Shown in pieces: positions 1 to 8,397 of a DNA stretch of 32,782 nucleotides. Below the pieces are notes generated by a model, which did no database searches, was not told the origin of the DNA, and saw nothing but the letters and a program-made list of their open reading frames with translations. Position 1 is the stretch's first letter; every line of letters starts with the position of its first letter. The position numbers and the translations under genes are program-made. The DNA is taken from assembly GCA_947305505.1 (NCBI GenBank), contig CAMZDX010000010.1, forward strand, positions 1 through 32,782, written 5' to 3'. The DNA is from an uncultured bacterium (GTDB lineage: Bacteria; UBP6; UBA1177).

Positions 1-54
1 AACCGGGTCAAGTTTGATCGTCATTGCATTCGAAATGTCGAAATTATTGAGCAT
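1..54 (-). CDS. 5' end of a partial minus-strand CDS running off the left edge (MLNNFDISNAMTIKLDPV...)
   Basis: ATG at 54 on the minus strand preceded by GGAGGAAACA (SD); open to the window edge; candidate promoter TTGAAA-16-TATATT upstream. Only 18 codons visible. Confidence 0.55.
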   Translation of the reverse strand, partial: MLNNFDISNAMTIKLDPV

Positions 55-85
55 TGTTTCCTCCAAAACAGGTTTTTAACGGCGA

Positions 86-113
86 AATATACTATTTGAG
101 AGAAAAGTTTCAA
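86..113 (-). promoter_or_regulatory. Candidate sigma70-type promoter of the left-edge minus-strand gene
   Basis: TTGAAA (108-113), 16-bp spacer, TATATT (86-91), followed by tcgccg-TT. Confidence 0.5.
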
Positions 114-194
114 GAATAGAGTTTGAACTTTTTCTTTAAATTTCCCTAAAAATAGGGTCTAATATTCAGCTTTTGTTTTTTTGTGGAGAAACCT

Positions 195-1862
195 ATGAAA
201 AATTCATTCGTTTTATTTTCAGTGTTTTTTATCAGTCTGATTCTGGTCTCATGCGGCAGTTCGGAATCCGGCAGCCAGTCATGCGAAAGCAGTCTTGACT
301 GTCCTATCGGGAAAGTATGTTCAGACGGAGAATGTGTCGCCAATTCCTCTTCCGAACAGAATGACGGCAGTGAAATTCCTGTTTCCGACAACGATAATCC
401 CGGCAATTCTTCAGACAACGACGGCGGAGATATGCCTGATTCGGCAGTTGAAAACGACAAAGACAGCGAAACAGACGATAGCGATTCATCTGATTCTCAG
501 CCTGATAAAGATTCAGATTCCGGAAGTGAACCGGCGAACGATTTCGACGAACTTGAAATCACCCCGGACGATGATGTCGAACTTTGTGATACGAAGTGCG
601 AAAGCCTTATCTCCGGAACCGGCTGCCTTGAAGCTATGAACATCGAATATCCTGACCATTGCAACGGAATTGATGATGACTGCGACGGAATAATCGACGA
701 AGGCTGTCCTTGCAAAGCCGGCGAAACTCAGGCCTGCTTCAGCGGAAACCCTGCGCAGAGAAACATAGGAACATGCGCCGACGGCGTTCAAACCTGCAGA
801 GTTCTCATGCGTGCAGGAGAAGCTGTTGGACAATGGGGCAAATGCGAAGGTGAAATCCTCCCCAAGAAAGATCTTTGCGACAATGCAGACAACAACTGCA
901 ACGGCTGCGCAGATGAAGGTCTGTGCTGCTCGCCGAAAATCCACTGCAACTACAAAATCGGAAATGCCCTTCCCTTTGTCGACAAAATAATCGACGGAAC
1001 GAAAATTTACGAATATTACGACACCGACAAGGTCACTTGGGAATGGAGCGTAAGTAAAGGTCAGTGCGATACGGTTCTCGGAAAAACGAGCTTTACGACA
1101 AAAAGTGCAAAAACTCTGGAAGAACTTGAAGGTGACGGTGAAGAAAACGATGTCGTAAGCGGTGTCGGCCTTTCCAAGTTCAAAGTCAACTTCAAACTTT
1201 CGGGAAATTACACTCTTCACCTGAAAATAACACGTGAAAACGGAGAAATTTACGAGTGCGAATGGAAGCTGAAAGTCGAATCAGACGGTCTCAGAGTCGA
1301 GCTCTGCTGGGATACGACAGGACCGGCGGGAACTGATCTTGACCTTCACCTCGGTAAAAACGGCGTAACAACAGCCTGGGGAAACATCTTCAGCCAAACC
1401 GGAAATCAGGCTTGTTACTACGGAAACTGCAAATACGATCTTTCGGAAGGTCCGGACTGGGGTTACGATGATACCGAAAATTATGATAAAGACGGCAATA
1501 AAGGGATGATGAGAAATCCGCGTCTCGATATGGATAATGTCGTCACCGTCGGAAAACCCGAAAATATAAATCTGGACAATCCGAAAGAGGGTGACACTTT
1601 CAGAGTTCTGGTTCACCGTTTCCATGTAACTACAACTTTTGAAACTCACCCTGTCGTCAATATTTACTGCGGCGGCACTTTGAAGGCGACTTACGGAGTA
1701 GATCCGCAGCTTTCAGGCTTCAAAGACGAAAATGATTCCTGGGAAGTCGTTGAAATCAAGTGGGTCGGCGGTTATTCAAGCGACGCATGCGAACTCACTC
1801 CGAAATGGGATAACGGATACGTCGTAAATGAAGCGGCTCTCCCCAATTATTTAAGCTGGTAA
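195..1862 (+). CDS. Secreted lipoprotein with acidic D/S-rich linker, two MopE-type metal-binding motifs and a C-terminal DLDLHL-containing domain
   Basis: ORF 183..1862; ATG at 195 after GTGGAG is the more likely start. Lipobox LILVSC; CNGIDDDCDGIIDEGC and CDNADNNCNGCADEG motifs; 'GTDLDLHLGKNG' resembles the DUF2135/YfaP-like style of domain. Confidence 0.8.
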   Translation: MKNSFVLFSVFFISLILVSCGSSESGSQSCESSLDCPIGKVCSDGECVANSSSEQNDGSEIPVSDNDNPGNSSDNDGGDMPDSAVENDKDSETDDSDSSDSQPDKDSDSGSEPANDFDELEITPDDDVELCDTKCESLISGTGCLEAMNIEYPDHCNGIDDDCDGIIDEGCPCKAGETQACFSGNPAQRNIGTCADGVQTCRVLMRAGEAVGQWGKCEGEILPKKDLCDNADNNCNGCADEGLCCSPKIHCNYKIGNALPFVDKIIDGTKIYEYYDTDKVTWEWSVSKGQCDTVLGKTSFTTKSAKTLEELEGDGEENDVVSGVGLSKFKVNFKLSGNYTLHLKITRENGEIYECEWKLKVESDGLRVELCWDTTGPAGTDLDLHLGKNGVTTAWGNIFSQTGNQACYYGNCKYDLSEGPDWGYDDTENYDKDGNKGMMRNPRLDMDNVVTVGKPENINLDNPKEGDTFRVLVHRFHVTTTFETHPVVNIYCGGTLKATYGVDPQLSGFKDENDSWEVVEIKWVGGYSSDACELTPKWDNGYVVNEAALPNYLSW

Positions 1863-1910
1863 ACCCCTAAATCACCCGACACTATAAGATGCACCATGGC
1901 GCGTCTCCAC

Positions 1911-1938
1911 TTGACTTTCAGTCCTTTTTTACTATAAT
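1911..1938 (+). promoter_or_regulatory. Promoter of tmRNA
   Basis: TTGACT (1911-1916), 16-bp spacer, TATAAT (1933-1938), upstream of tmRNA. Confidence 0.75.
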
Positions 1939-1973
1939 ATCCGCCGTTCTTTCGGAACGATTCTTTGACAAGT

Positions 1974-2320
1974 GGGGATGACTTGGTTTCGACAGGGAGG
2001 CTGGACTTTCCGGCTGCATGCCGAGGCGCCGCTGGCCTCGTAAAAAGCGGCAAAACAAGAAACGCAAATAACGATTTTGCATTGGCAGCTTAAGCCTGCC
2101 CGTCCTACTGCGGCTTGTCCGCGGCTGTAGCAAGGGCGCCAAACAGCGGAATAGCGACCCGAGCCTTTTCGCAGGGCGAGGGAAGCGAAATCAATTGCGA
2201 AAAAGTGCGAGAGATCCTGCTGCTGGGAGCTTGAACACTCATTAAAACAGACAGCTACGCACGTAGACGCCTGACTCTCCCCCTTTTTGGACGCGGGTTC
2301 GATTCCCGCCATCTCCACCA
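1974..2320 (+). ncRNA. ssrA: Transfer-messenger RNA (tmRNA)
   Basis: 5' GGGGATGACTTGGTTTCGACAGG and 3' GGGTTCGATTCCCGCCATCTCCACCA; GGGGAUG/CAUCUCC acceptor stem; tag reading frame gca aat aac gat ttt gca ttg gca gct taa (ANNDFALAA). Confidence 0.97.
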
Positions 2321-2403
2321 GTTTGTCTTAAAATTCGACTCTTTTTCTTGATTTCGTTAAAAAGTGCCTTACCCTAAAACGGTTTTGTTTTTTAGGGTGA
2401 AAA

Positions 2404-3423
2404 ATGAGCGAAAACTATATTTTGGGAATAGAAAGCAGCTGCGACGACACTTCTGTCGCGATCGTTTCATCGGATTTTCATGTTTTATCGGTAAAAACCG
2501 TTTCTCAGACAAGCGTTCACAGACTTTTCGGCGGCGTTATCCCCGAAATCGCTTCCAGAAACCACCTCGCATGGGTGATTCCAGCCGTTAATGCGGCACT
2601 TTCCGATTCAGGCAAAACAAAAGACGACATTTCGGCAATCGCTGTAACGAACTATCCGGGACTTACCGGCAGCCTTCTTATCGGTGTGAGCGCGGCAAAA
2701 GGGCTCGCTCTGGGCTGGAAAAAACCGATAATCGCGGTAAACCACCTGAACGCGCACATTGCCTCAGCCTTTCTGGAAAGAGAGAAACGGCCTGAATTTC
2801 CATATCTCGCCCTCGTCGTTTCAGGAGGTCACACTTCTCTTATCGACATTTCGGAAAACGAAAGGACAGTTCTCGGAGAAACAATGGATGATGCTGCGGG
2901 AGAAGCTTTCGACAAAATCGCAAAAATGGCGGATTTAGGCTATCCGGGAGGACCGATAATCGACAAAATGGCTGCAGCAGGCGATGCAAAGAAATATAAC
3001 CTGCCGTATCTGCTTAAGAACAACAACAAATACGCCGACGACATCGTTTTTTCGTTCAGCGGAATAAAATCGGCCGTAAAACGCTTTCTGGACGAAGGAA
3101 ACGTCGATATGCCTTCCCTGATGGCTTCGTTCCAGAACAGGATCGTCGAACTTATCGAAAGAAAGGTTAAACTCGCTTTGAGCAGGAAAAAATATACTGC
3201 TTTCGTCGTTTCAGGCGGCGTCAGTGCAAACAGCGCAGTTCGTAAAACGGCTGAAAACATCGCTTCAAAATACGGACTCTCGCTTTATATGCCGGAACTC
3301 AAATACTGTCAGGATAACGGTGCCATGGTCGCAGCAGCGGCAATGCCCGACTTCTTCAAAAGAAATTTCTCAGACCTCGATTTTGACGTTTCTCCGACAG
3401 TCAGACCGAAAATAAGACCTTAA
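2404..3423 (+). CDS. tsaD: tRNA N6-adenosine threonylcarbamoyltransferase TsaD
   Basis: N-terminus LGIESSCDDTSVAIV, VNHLNAHIASAFLE, ALVVSGGHTSL, GEAFDKIAKMADLGYPGGP: TsaD/Kae1/Gcp signatures; SD AGGGTGA. Confidence 0.97.
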   Translation: MSENYILGIESSCDDTSVAIVSSDFHVLSVKTVSQTSVHRLFGGVIPEIASRNHLAWVIPAVNAALSDSGKTKDDISAIAVTNYPGLTGSLLIGVSAAKGLALGWKKPIIAVNHLNAHIASAFLEREKRPEFPYLALVVSGGHTSLIDISENERTVLGETMDDAAGEAFDKIAKMADLGYPGGPIIDKMAAAGDAKKYNLPYLLKNNNKYADDIVFSFSGIKSAVKRFLDEGNVDMPSLMASFQNRIVELIERKVKLALSRKKYTAFVVSGGVSANSAVRKTAENIASKYGLSLYMPELKYCQDNGAMVAAAAMPDFFKRNFSDLDFDVSPTVRPKIRP

Positions 3424-3455
3424 AAATCTGTACAGTTTCAGAAAAAAGAGAAATT

Positions 3456-4730
3456 TTAAGACATCAGGAATTTGGAAAAAACTTCAACAACATTAGGATC
3501 GAACTGCTTTCCTACATTCTTTTTCAATTCACTCAAAGCCTCTTCCTGCTGTTTTTTTCTGTGGTAAGGTCTGTTTGAAGTGATTGCGTCGTAGGCGTCG
3601 GCGACGTGCATTATCCTCGAAGCAAGAGGAATTCTGTCGCCTTTCAAACCTTCAGGATAACCTGATCCGTCATGATTTTCATGGTGATAAAGAATGTAAT
3701 AAGCTATTTTGTCCATTCCTGCGACTTTGTTGAGAATATCGTAGCTTCTCTGCGAATGTGCCCTGACACTCGACCACTCTTCATCCGTAAGTTTGTCTCT
3801 TTTGCGGTAAATTGCGCGGTCTCCTGCAATTTTTCCGATATCGTGCAGGAATGACGCCCAGCGTATAGTCAGGATTTCGCTTTCATCCAGCTTCATCAGG
3901 TAGGCTATCTGAACCGAAAGTTCCGCAACGCGCAGAGAGTGGTTGTATTCGGAGGAAGTCAGGTTGTCTGCAATAGACGCAACCATTTTGAAAAAACGGT
4001 TGAGAGTGTCGGGAGAAGAAAGAAAATAGTGGTCGGACATCTCTTTTTTGAGTTCCGCCATATTTGCTTCCACCGCTTCATCGCTTCTTATCGCGTCGAA
4101 AAGTGCCTCGTTTTTTACTAAATCGACAAAAATTTTATAAATTTCCGGATCGAATTCTTCTTCTGAAAATATGCTGAGCAAAGAAATGATTTCGTCCGGA
4201 TCATCGGCAGTATGGACTCTTGCTGCGATCTCAACAGCATCGGCAACTCTTATTACGCGGGAACAGAGCGGGATTTTATCACCTTTCAACCCTTTCGGGA
4301 ATCCCGTTCCGTCGTAAAATTCATGGTGCGTTCCGACAATTTCGCTGATTTTTCTGAAAGTCGGGAATGTGCCGAGAATCGTTTCGCCTCTGTGCGGATG
4401 GACAAAAATGCGGAAATTGCTTTTCTGGCCGTATGCATCGGGAATCTGAGTCAGAAGGTCGATAACATGTCCTCCGACCATAACTCCTCCGATATCATGC
4501 AGCAGCGAAGCGAAAAACAATTCTTTCATTTCGTTTTTGCCGAGCCCCAGCTTTTTACCGATCCTGCATGCCATGATACAGACTTTCCAACTGTGATAAA
4601 TTTCGCTGCCGGAATTGTCGAGCTCGCATGCTTTGACGAACTCAGACACAAAATCGGCAGCGAAAGAAGATGGAAAATCTATATCCTGAATCGGAAGTTG
4701 AGTGAGTCTTGCCTGCGGATAAATAGTCAA
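3456..4730 (-). CDS. Tandem HD-GYP domain phosphodiesterase-like protein
   Basis: Two copies of HD...HHExxDGxG(F/Y)PxGLKGDxIP...SR(V/I)(I/M)xVAD (LLHDIGG/THHEFYDGTGFP and FLHDIGK/YHHENHDGSGYP). TTG start directly after the upstream stop, with GGAG SD. Confidence 0.9.
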   Translation of the reverse strand: MTIYPQARLTQLPIQDIDFPSSFAADFVSEFVKACELDNSGSEIYHSWKVCIMACRIGKKLGLGKNEMKELFFASLLHDIGGVMVGGHVIDLLTQIPDAYGQKSNFRIFVHPHRGETILGTFPTFRKISEIVGTHHEFYDGTGFPKGLKGDKIPLCSRVIRVADAVEIAARVHTADDPDEIISLLSIFSEEEFDPEIYKIFVDLVKNEALFDAIRSDEAVEANMAELKKEMSDHYFLSSPDTLNRFFKMVASIADNLTSSEYNHSLRVAELSVQIAYLMKLDESEILTIRWASFLHDIGKIAGDRAIYRKRDKLTDEEWSSVRAHSQRSYDILNKVAGMDKIAYYILYHHENHDGSGYPEGLKGDRIPLASRIMHVADAYDAITSNRPYHRKKQQEEALSELKKNVGKQFDPNVVEVFSKFLMS

Positions 4731-5159
4731 TTAAAGTGCTCCAAGCTGTTTAAGGACACCCTGCCAGCGAACAAGTTTCTTTTCAGATTCTTCAACGATC
4801 GAAACAACGTGTTCGAGGTTGGTGAACGGTTTAAGAAGAAAATCGTTTGCGCCGCTTTCCAGAGCCGCTATAACTCTGTCTGTCGTAGCATAAGCGCTCA
4901 TCATGATGATCTGCGTGATACCGTTGACGTCTTTTATCATGCTGAGAGCCGAAAGACCGTCGATATTCGGCATAGTAACGTCGATCAGAGCAATGTGAAC
5001 GATGTTGTTTCTCATGTATTCGATTGCTGCAGCCGGATCGCTGTTCGTAACGACATTGTATCCTTTGTCTTCAAGAAGTCTGCGGAGGCTGGAAAGAATG
5101 CTCTCTTCATCGTCGATAATAAGAACGTTTATATTTTTCTTGTTCATAGTTACCTCCAA
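4731..5159 (-). CDS. Response regulator receiver domain protein (single REC)
   Basis: VLIIDDEES, ALIDVTMPNIDG, MMSAYATT, LLKPF motifs; no output domain. Confidence 0.93.
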   Translation of the reverse strand: MEVTMNKKNINVLIIDDEESILSSLRRLLEDKGYNVVTNSDPAAAIEYMRNNIVHIALIDVTMPNIDGLSALSMIKDVNGITQIIMMSAYATTDRVIAALESGANDFLLKPFTNLEHVVSIVEESEKKLVRWQGVLKQLGAL

Positions 5160-5161
5160 AC

Positions 5162-5746
5162 CTAGAAGTTAAAGAATGTTTTAACGACATTTCTGGAATC
5201 AAGCATCTTTACGATCGATTTGTAGTTGTTCCAGAAATAAATTTTTTCAGCGTAATCCATAACCGATTTTTCGTTGAGAGAAATCGTGTCGATAACCTTT
5301 ACGAGAACTCTGAAGCCGGTTTTCTCATAAATATAGTCGCTGAGATCCTTTGCCGGGAAAGAGTGTGCGAGGACGGTGAGAACGACGTTGTTTCTAAGGT
5401 ATGAAACAAAGCCTGCGAGTGTCTTCGGAGCGAATTCTTCGATGAAAGCCGCGCCGCACTTCATGATTTTGTTGATGGTTTTTTCTTCTTCCTTGAAAAG
5501 AGTCGTGATCGGTTCATAAAGGAAATGCTTGCTGTTAAGGTTGTAGTGATAAGCATTGCCGACCTGCTCTCTCAAAACAAGACCTGTTTCCATAAGGAAA
5601 TCAAGAGCTTTTTTGTTTGAATTCGGGTTTGTGCTGCTGAGAACTGCGATTTTTCTGCCAGTGTAATTCTGTCTGTTGACGAGAATTCTGATGATGTCTA
5701 CTTTTGCTCTTGAGCCGAGCAGATAGGAAAGCGGTAAATAAGTCAT
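5162..5746 (-). CDS. Winged-helix protein with a nucleotidyltransferase-like C-terminal region that appears degenerate
   Basis: N-terminal wHTH pattern (RVDI/LRILVNRQNYTGRKIAVLSSTN...KALDFLMETGLVLREQVGNAYHYNLN) typical of wHTH-NTase fusions. The C-terminal part lacks GSxxRG..DxD. SD AGGAGGT. Confidence 0.6.
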   Translation of the reverse strand: MTYLPLSYLLGSRAKVDIIRILVNRQNYTGRKIAVLSSTNPNSNKKALDFLMETGLVLREQVGNAYHYNLNSKHFLYEPITTLFKEEEKTINKIMKCGAAFIEEFAPKTLAGFVSYLRNNVVLTVLAHSFPAKDLSDYIYEKTGFRVLVKVIDTISLNEKSVMDYAEKIYFWNNYKSIVKMLDSRNVVKTFFNF

Positions 5747-5798
5747 TGTGACCTCCTATTAAAAATTGAGTTAAAAGAGCCTTTGAAAAAAACATGAA

Positions 5799-5826
5799 AT
5801 TATAGTGTCAGGTAAATTCAAGTCAA
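5799..5826 (-). promoter_or_regulatory. Promoter of the wHTH-REC-HD-GYP operon
   Basis: Minus strand TTGACT (5826-5821), 16-bp spacer, TATAAT (5804-5799), then ttcatg-TTTTTTT. Confidence 0.75.
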
Positions 5827-5916
5827 CAAAAAATAAACAAAAAACCGCGATTTTTTGAAATAAATAAAACAAATACCGTTGTGCAAGGACAAAGATGTAT
5901 CAAAAAAAATTTGTTG

Positions 5917-6957
5917 TTAAAGAATAAGCATCGAATCGCCGTAGGAATAAAAGCGGTACCTGTTTTCGACCGCCTCTTTGTAGGCGTTCATTACAAATTC
6001 GCGTCCGGCAAACGCTGAAATCATCATAAGAAGAGTGCTGCACGGAAGGTGAAAATTAGTGAGTATGCGGTCTGTAAAGCGGAATTTATAGCCGGGATAA
6101 ATAAAGATTCCCGTCTCTTTGTCGCACGCTTCGATTCTGCCTGAATCTACAGCAGCGCTCTCTAAAGCCCTCACTGTTGTCGTTCCGACAGCAAGGATCT
6201 TTCTTCCCGCCGCCTTGTCGGCATTGAGTCTTGCCGCAGTCGCTTCATCGATCACGAAATGTTCCTTGTGCATCGTATGTTCTTCGACTTTTTCGCTTTT
6301 TACCGGCAGAAACGTTCCGAGACCGACATCCAGAACGACATTTTCAACGTGCCCGCCCGTGATTTCGCGGATTTTTTCGATTATTTCTTTGCTGAAATGA
6401 AGCCCTGCAGTCGGCGCCGCAACAGAGCCCGCAGTTTCTGCGTAAACAGTCTGATACTTCTCTTTGTCGTCTGGTCTGCTGTGCTTTTCGTTGCGCCTTT
6501 TCAAAATGTACGGCGGCAGCGGAATGTCACCGAATTTATCGAGATATTCCAAAAGTTTTTCGCTGTTTTCAGAAAACCTGACATCCGCGAACTGCTCGTT
6601 TCTTGAAACAAGTTCAGCCGTGAGCCCGTGAGGAAACGAAACGACTTCTCCTTTGTCGATGTGTTTCGAACATTTGACCATGACCTGCCAAAATCCGTTC
6701 TGAAGCGCTTTGAGCAGCAGAAATTCAACTCTTCCGCCGCTTGAACGCTGCCCGAAAATCCTGGCCGGAATAACTTTCGTCGAATTGAAAACGACCGTCG
6801 TATTGTCGTCGATATAATCTGTTATTGAGCTGAAATCGGAATGTGTTATCGAATTTCTGCTTCTGTCGAGAACCATCATTTTTCCCGTTCCGCGCGCCGC
6901 AGGATCGTCTGCGATCAGCTCTTCGGGAAGTTCGTAGTTGAAAATTTCGGTATCCAT
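5917..6957 (-). CDS. queA: S-adenosylmethionine:tRNA ribosyltransferase-isomerase
   Basis: YELPEELIADDPAARGTGKMMVLDR, AAPTAGLHFS, VGLGTFLPVKSE, TNFHLPCSTLLMMISAFAG, YRFYSYGDSMLI: QueA signatures. Confidence 0.97.
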   Translation of the reverse strand: MDTEIFNYELPEELIADDPAARGTGKMMVLDRSRNSITHSDFSSITDYIDDNTTVVFNSTKVIPARIFGQRSSGGRVEFLLLKALQNGFWQVMVKCSKHIDKGEVVSFPHGLTAELVSRNEQFADVRFSENSEKLLEYLDKFGDIPLPPYILKRRNEKHSRPDDKEKYQTVYAETAGSVAAPTAGLHFSKEIIEKIREITGGHVENVVLDVGLGTFLPVKSEKVEEHTMHKEHFVIDEATAARLNADKAAGRKILAVGTTTVRALESAAVDSGRIEACDKETGIFIYPGYKFRFTDRILTNFHLPCSTLLMMISAFAGREFVMNAYKEAVENRYRFYSYGDSMLIL

Positions 6958-6974
6958 TTTTCCGCCTTAAAAAG

Positions 6975-8294
6975 TTATTGAAAATCTATTTTTGTTTCGT
7001 AACAGCTAAGTTCAGCCTCGCCTTCAGCGCTACCGGCATAAAAAATCCTGATGCTGCAGCCGAGCCCTGAAAGCGTTTTCAAAGCCTTTTTTCTCGCTTC
7101 ATCGTATTTTGAAGTAAAAAAGAATATAGTCGAGGCGCTCTGACCTGCCTCAAAAAGGGTTTCGAGACAGTTTTCGAACCTGTTTTCCGCATCGTTTTCA
7201 GCAAGTGCCAATTTTGCGAGAGCGTTTGAAAAACTTTTTTTCGAACTGTCCGGAATTTCGTGAGTTTCCATTCCGACAAATAGAATCTGCGGCAGATTTT
7301 CCTCCCGCTCCATCGCGTTTAAAAGCGACGCCGCCGCTGAAAGAACTTTTTCAAAATCTTCGCTGTAGTGCTCTTCAAAAAAGTTGTCGATGAAAACTAC
7401 AGAGCCCGAATCGACCTCTTTGTAAAACTCTTTCGTCCGCAGCTGACCGCTTTTAGCACTCGATTTCCAGTGGATATTCCTTATCGAATCGCCAGGAACG
7501 AACTCACGCAGAGAGCGCAGTTCGAAACCGCTTCCTGTTTCCTGCATTTCACGCGTTTTTTCGTTTTTTTCATTCGCCGTTTCCCCTTCGTTTTCAGGAA
7601 TTTCGAACGATTCTTCTATTTCCGGCAGAACAAGAAAACTTCCGGGATTCGGAACGATTTTTCCTTTTTTCAAAAGCCCGAAAATACCTTTGTGAAAGAC
7701 GTATGCGCCGCCGAAAGCGATTTTTCCGCGCCTTTCCGGCCTGAAAGAAGCTTCAAACAGGATCCCGCCGTCTGTTTTTCTGCCGGTAACGGCAAATTCT
7801 TCATATTTTCCGCCGCAGTTTTTATCTATGAGCCACTTCCAGCGGTAATAACCCATATTTCTGTCAAAGGCGTTACGCTTCTCTTCACCCGGCTCTTTCG
7901 TCGTGACAAAAACTTCAAAAGTCGGAACCGGAGCAGCTGGAACTTCGGCATAAAAAAGATTTTCCGAACTCTCTTTTCCGCTCTTTGCACGCAGCAGCAC
8001 GGGATATTTCACATCTTTTCCCTTTGAAACACATTCCGGAAGGAACCTTTCGAACTCGAAACCGAAAGATTTGAACATAAGGGAAACTGCATCGGTCAAA
8101 AGCAGCGCAAGAGAAGCCGCAAAAACTACGAAAAGCATACTTGAACGGGTGTTCAAACCGAAAAAAACAAGGGCAAAGGCGCACAGAAATAGAACTTTTC
8201 CCGAAGTCGTGAACTTTCTTTCAATCTTTTCATTCAGCCTGTAAGTCGCCGAATACCACCTGTAGTGCCGCTTTTTCACGATTTTATCCTGCAC
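6975..8294 (-). CDS. DUF58 domain-containing protein
   Basis: ELRSLREFVPGDSIRNIHWKSSAKSGQLRTKEF is the DUF58 signature; two N-terminal hydrophobic segments. Start codon uncertain (GTG 8294 or GTG 8279). Confidence 0.85.
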   Translation of the reverse strand: MQDKIVKKRHYRWYSATYRLNEKIERKFTTSGKVLFLCAFALVFFGLNTRSSMLFVVFAASLALLLTDAVSLMFKSFGFEFERFLPECVSKGKDVKYPVLLRAKSGKESSENLFYAEVPAAPVPTFEVFVTTKEPGEEKRNAFDRNMGYYRWKWLIDKNCGGKYEEFAVTGRKTDGGILFEASFRPERRGKIAFGGAYVFHKGIFGLLKKGKIVPNPGSFLVLPEIEESFEIPENEGETANEKNEKTREMQETGSGFELRSLREFVPGDSIRNIHWKSSAKSGQLRTKEFYKEVDSGSVVFIDNFFEEHYSEDFEKVLSAAASLLNAMEREENLPQILFVGMETHEIPDSSKKSFSNALAKLALAENDAENRFENCLETLFEAGQSASTIFFFTSKYDEARKKALKTLSGLGCSIRIFYAGSAEGEAELSCYETKIDFQ

Positions 8295-8313
8295 AAAAAA
8301 ACGGCGGATTATA
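8295..8313 (-). promoter_or_regulatory. -10 element and T7 initial region upstream of the DUF58 gene
   Basis: Minus strand TATAAT (8313-8308), ccgccg, TTTTTTT (8301-8295). The -35 is weak. Confidence 0.5.
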
Positions 8314-8397
8314 ATGATTCCAGCGAAAAATCACAGATAAAACAAACTCCATCATGTGAAATTACTTTTTTTTTCGGCAGAATTGCTGTAAATACCC

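Noticed and set aside
513-1220. 235-aa minus-strand ORF antisense to the first lipoprotein
   Set aside because: Shadow ORF of a D/E/C-rich coding region; no SD or family signature.
1932-2318. Minus-strand ORF MEMAGIEPASKKGESQ... and other ORFs over 1918-2318
   Set aside because: They are antisense translations of the tmRNA; the MAGIEPASK-type ORF is a well-known annotation artefact of tmRNA/tRNA 3' ends.
3424-3455. Terminator between tsaD and HD-GYP (ctgtacag palindrome)
   Set aside because: The stem is only four base pairs per arm without a loop or clear U-tract; not supportable as an intrinsic terminator.
4212-5165. 317-aa plus-strand ORF antisense to HD-GYP/REC
   Set aside because: It spans two well-supported minus-strand genes including their junction; no recognisable motif.
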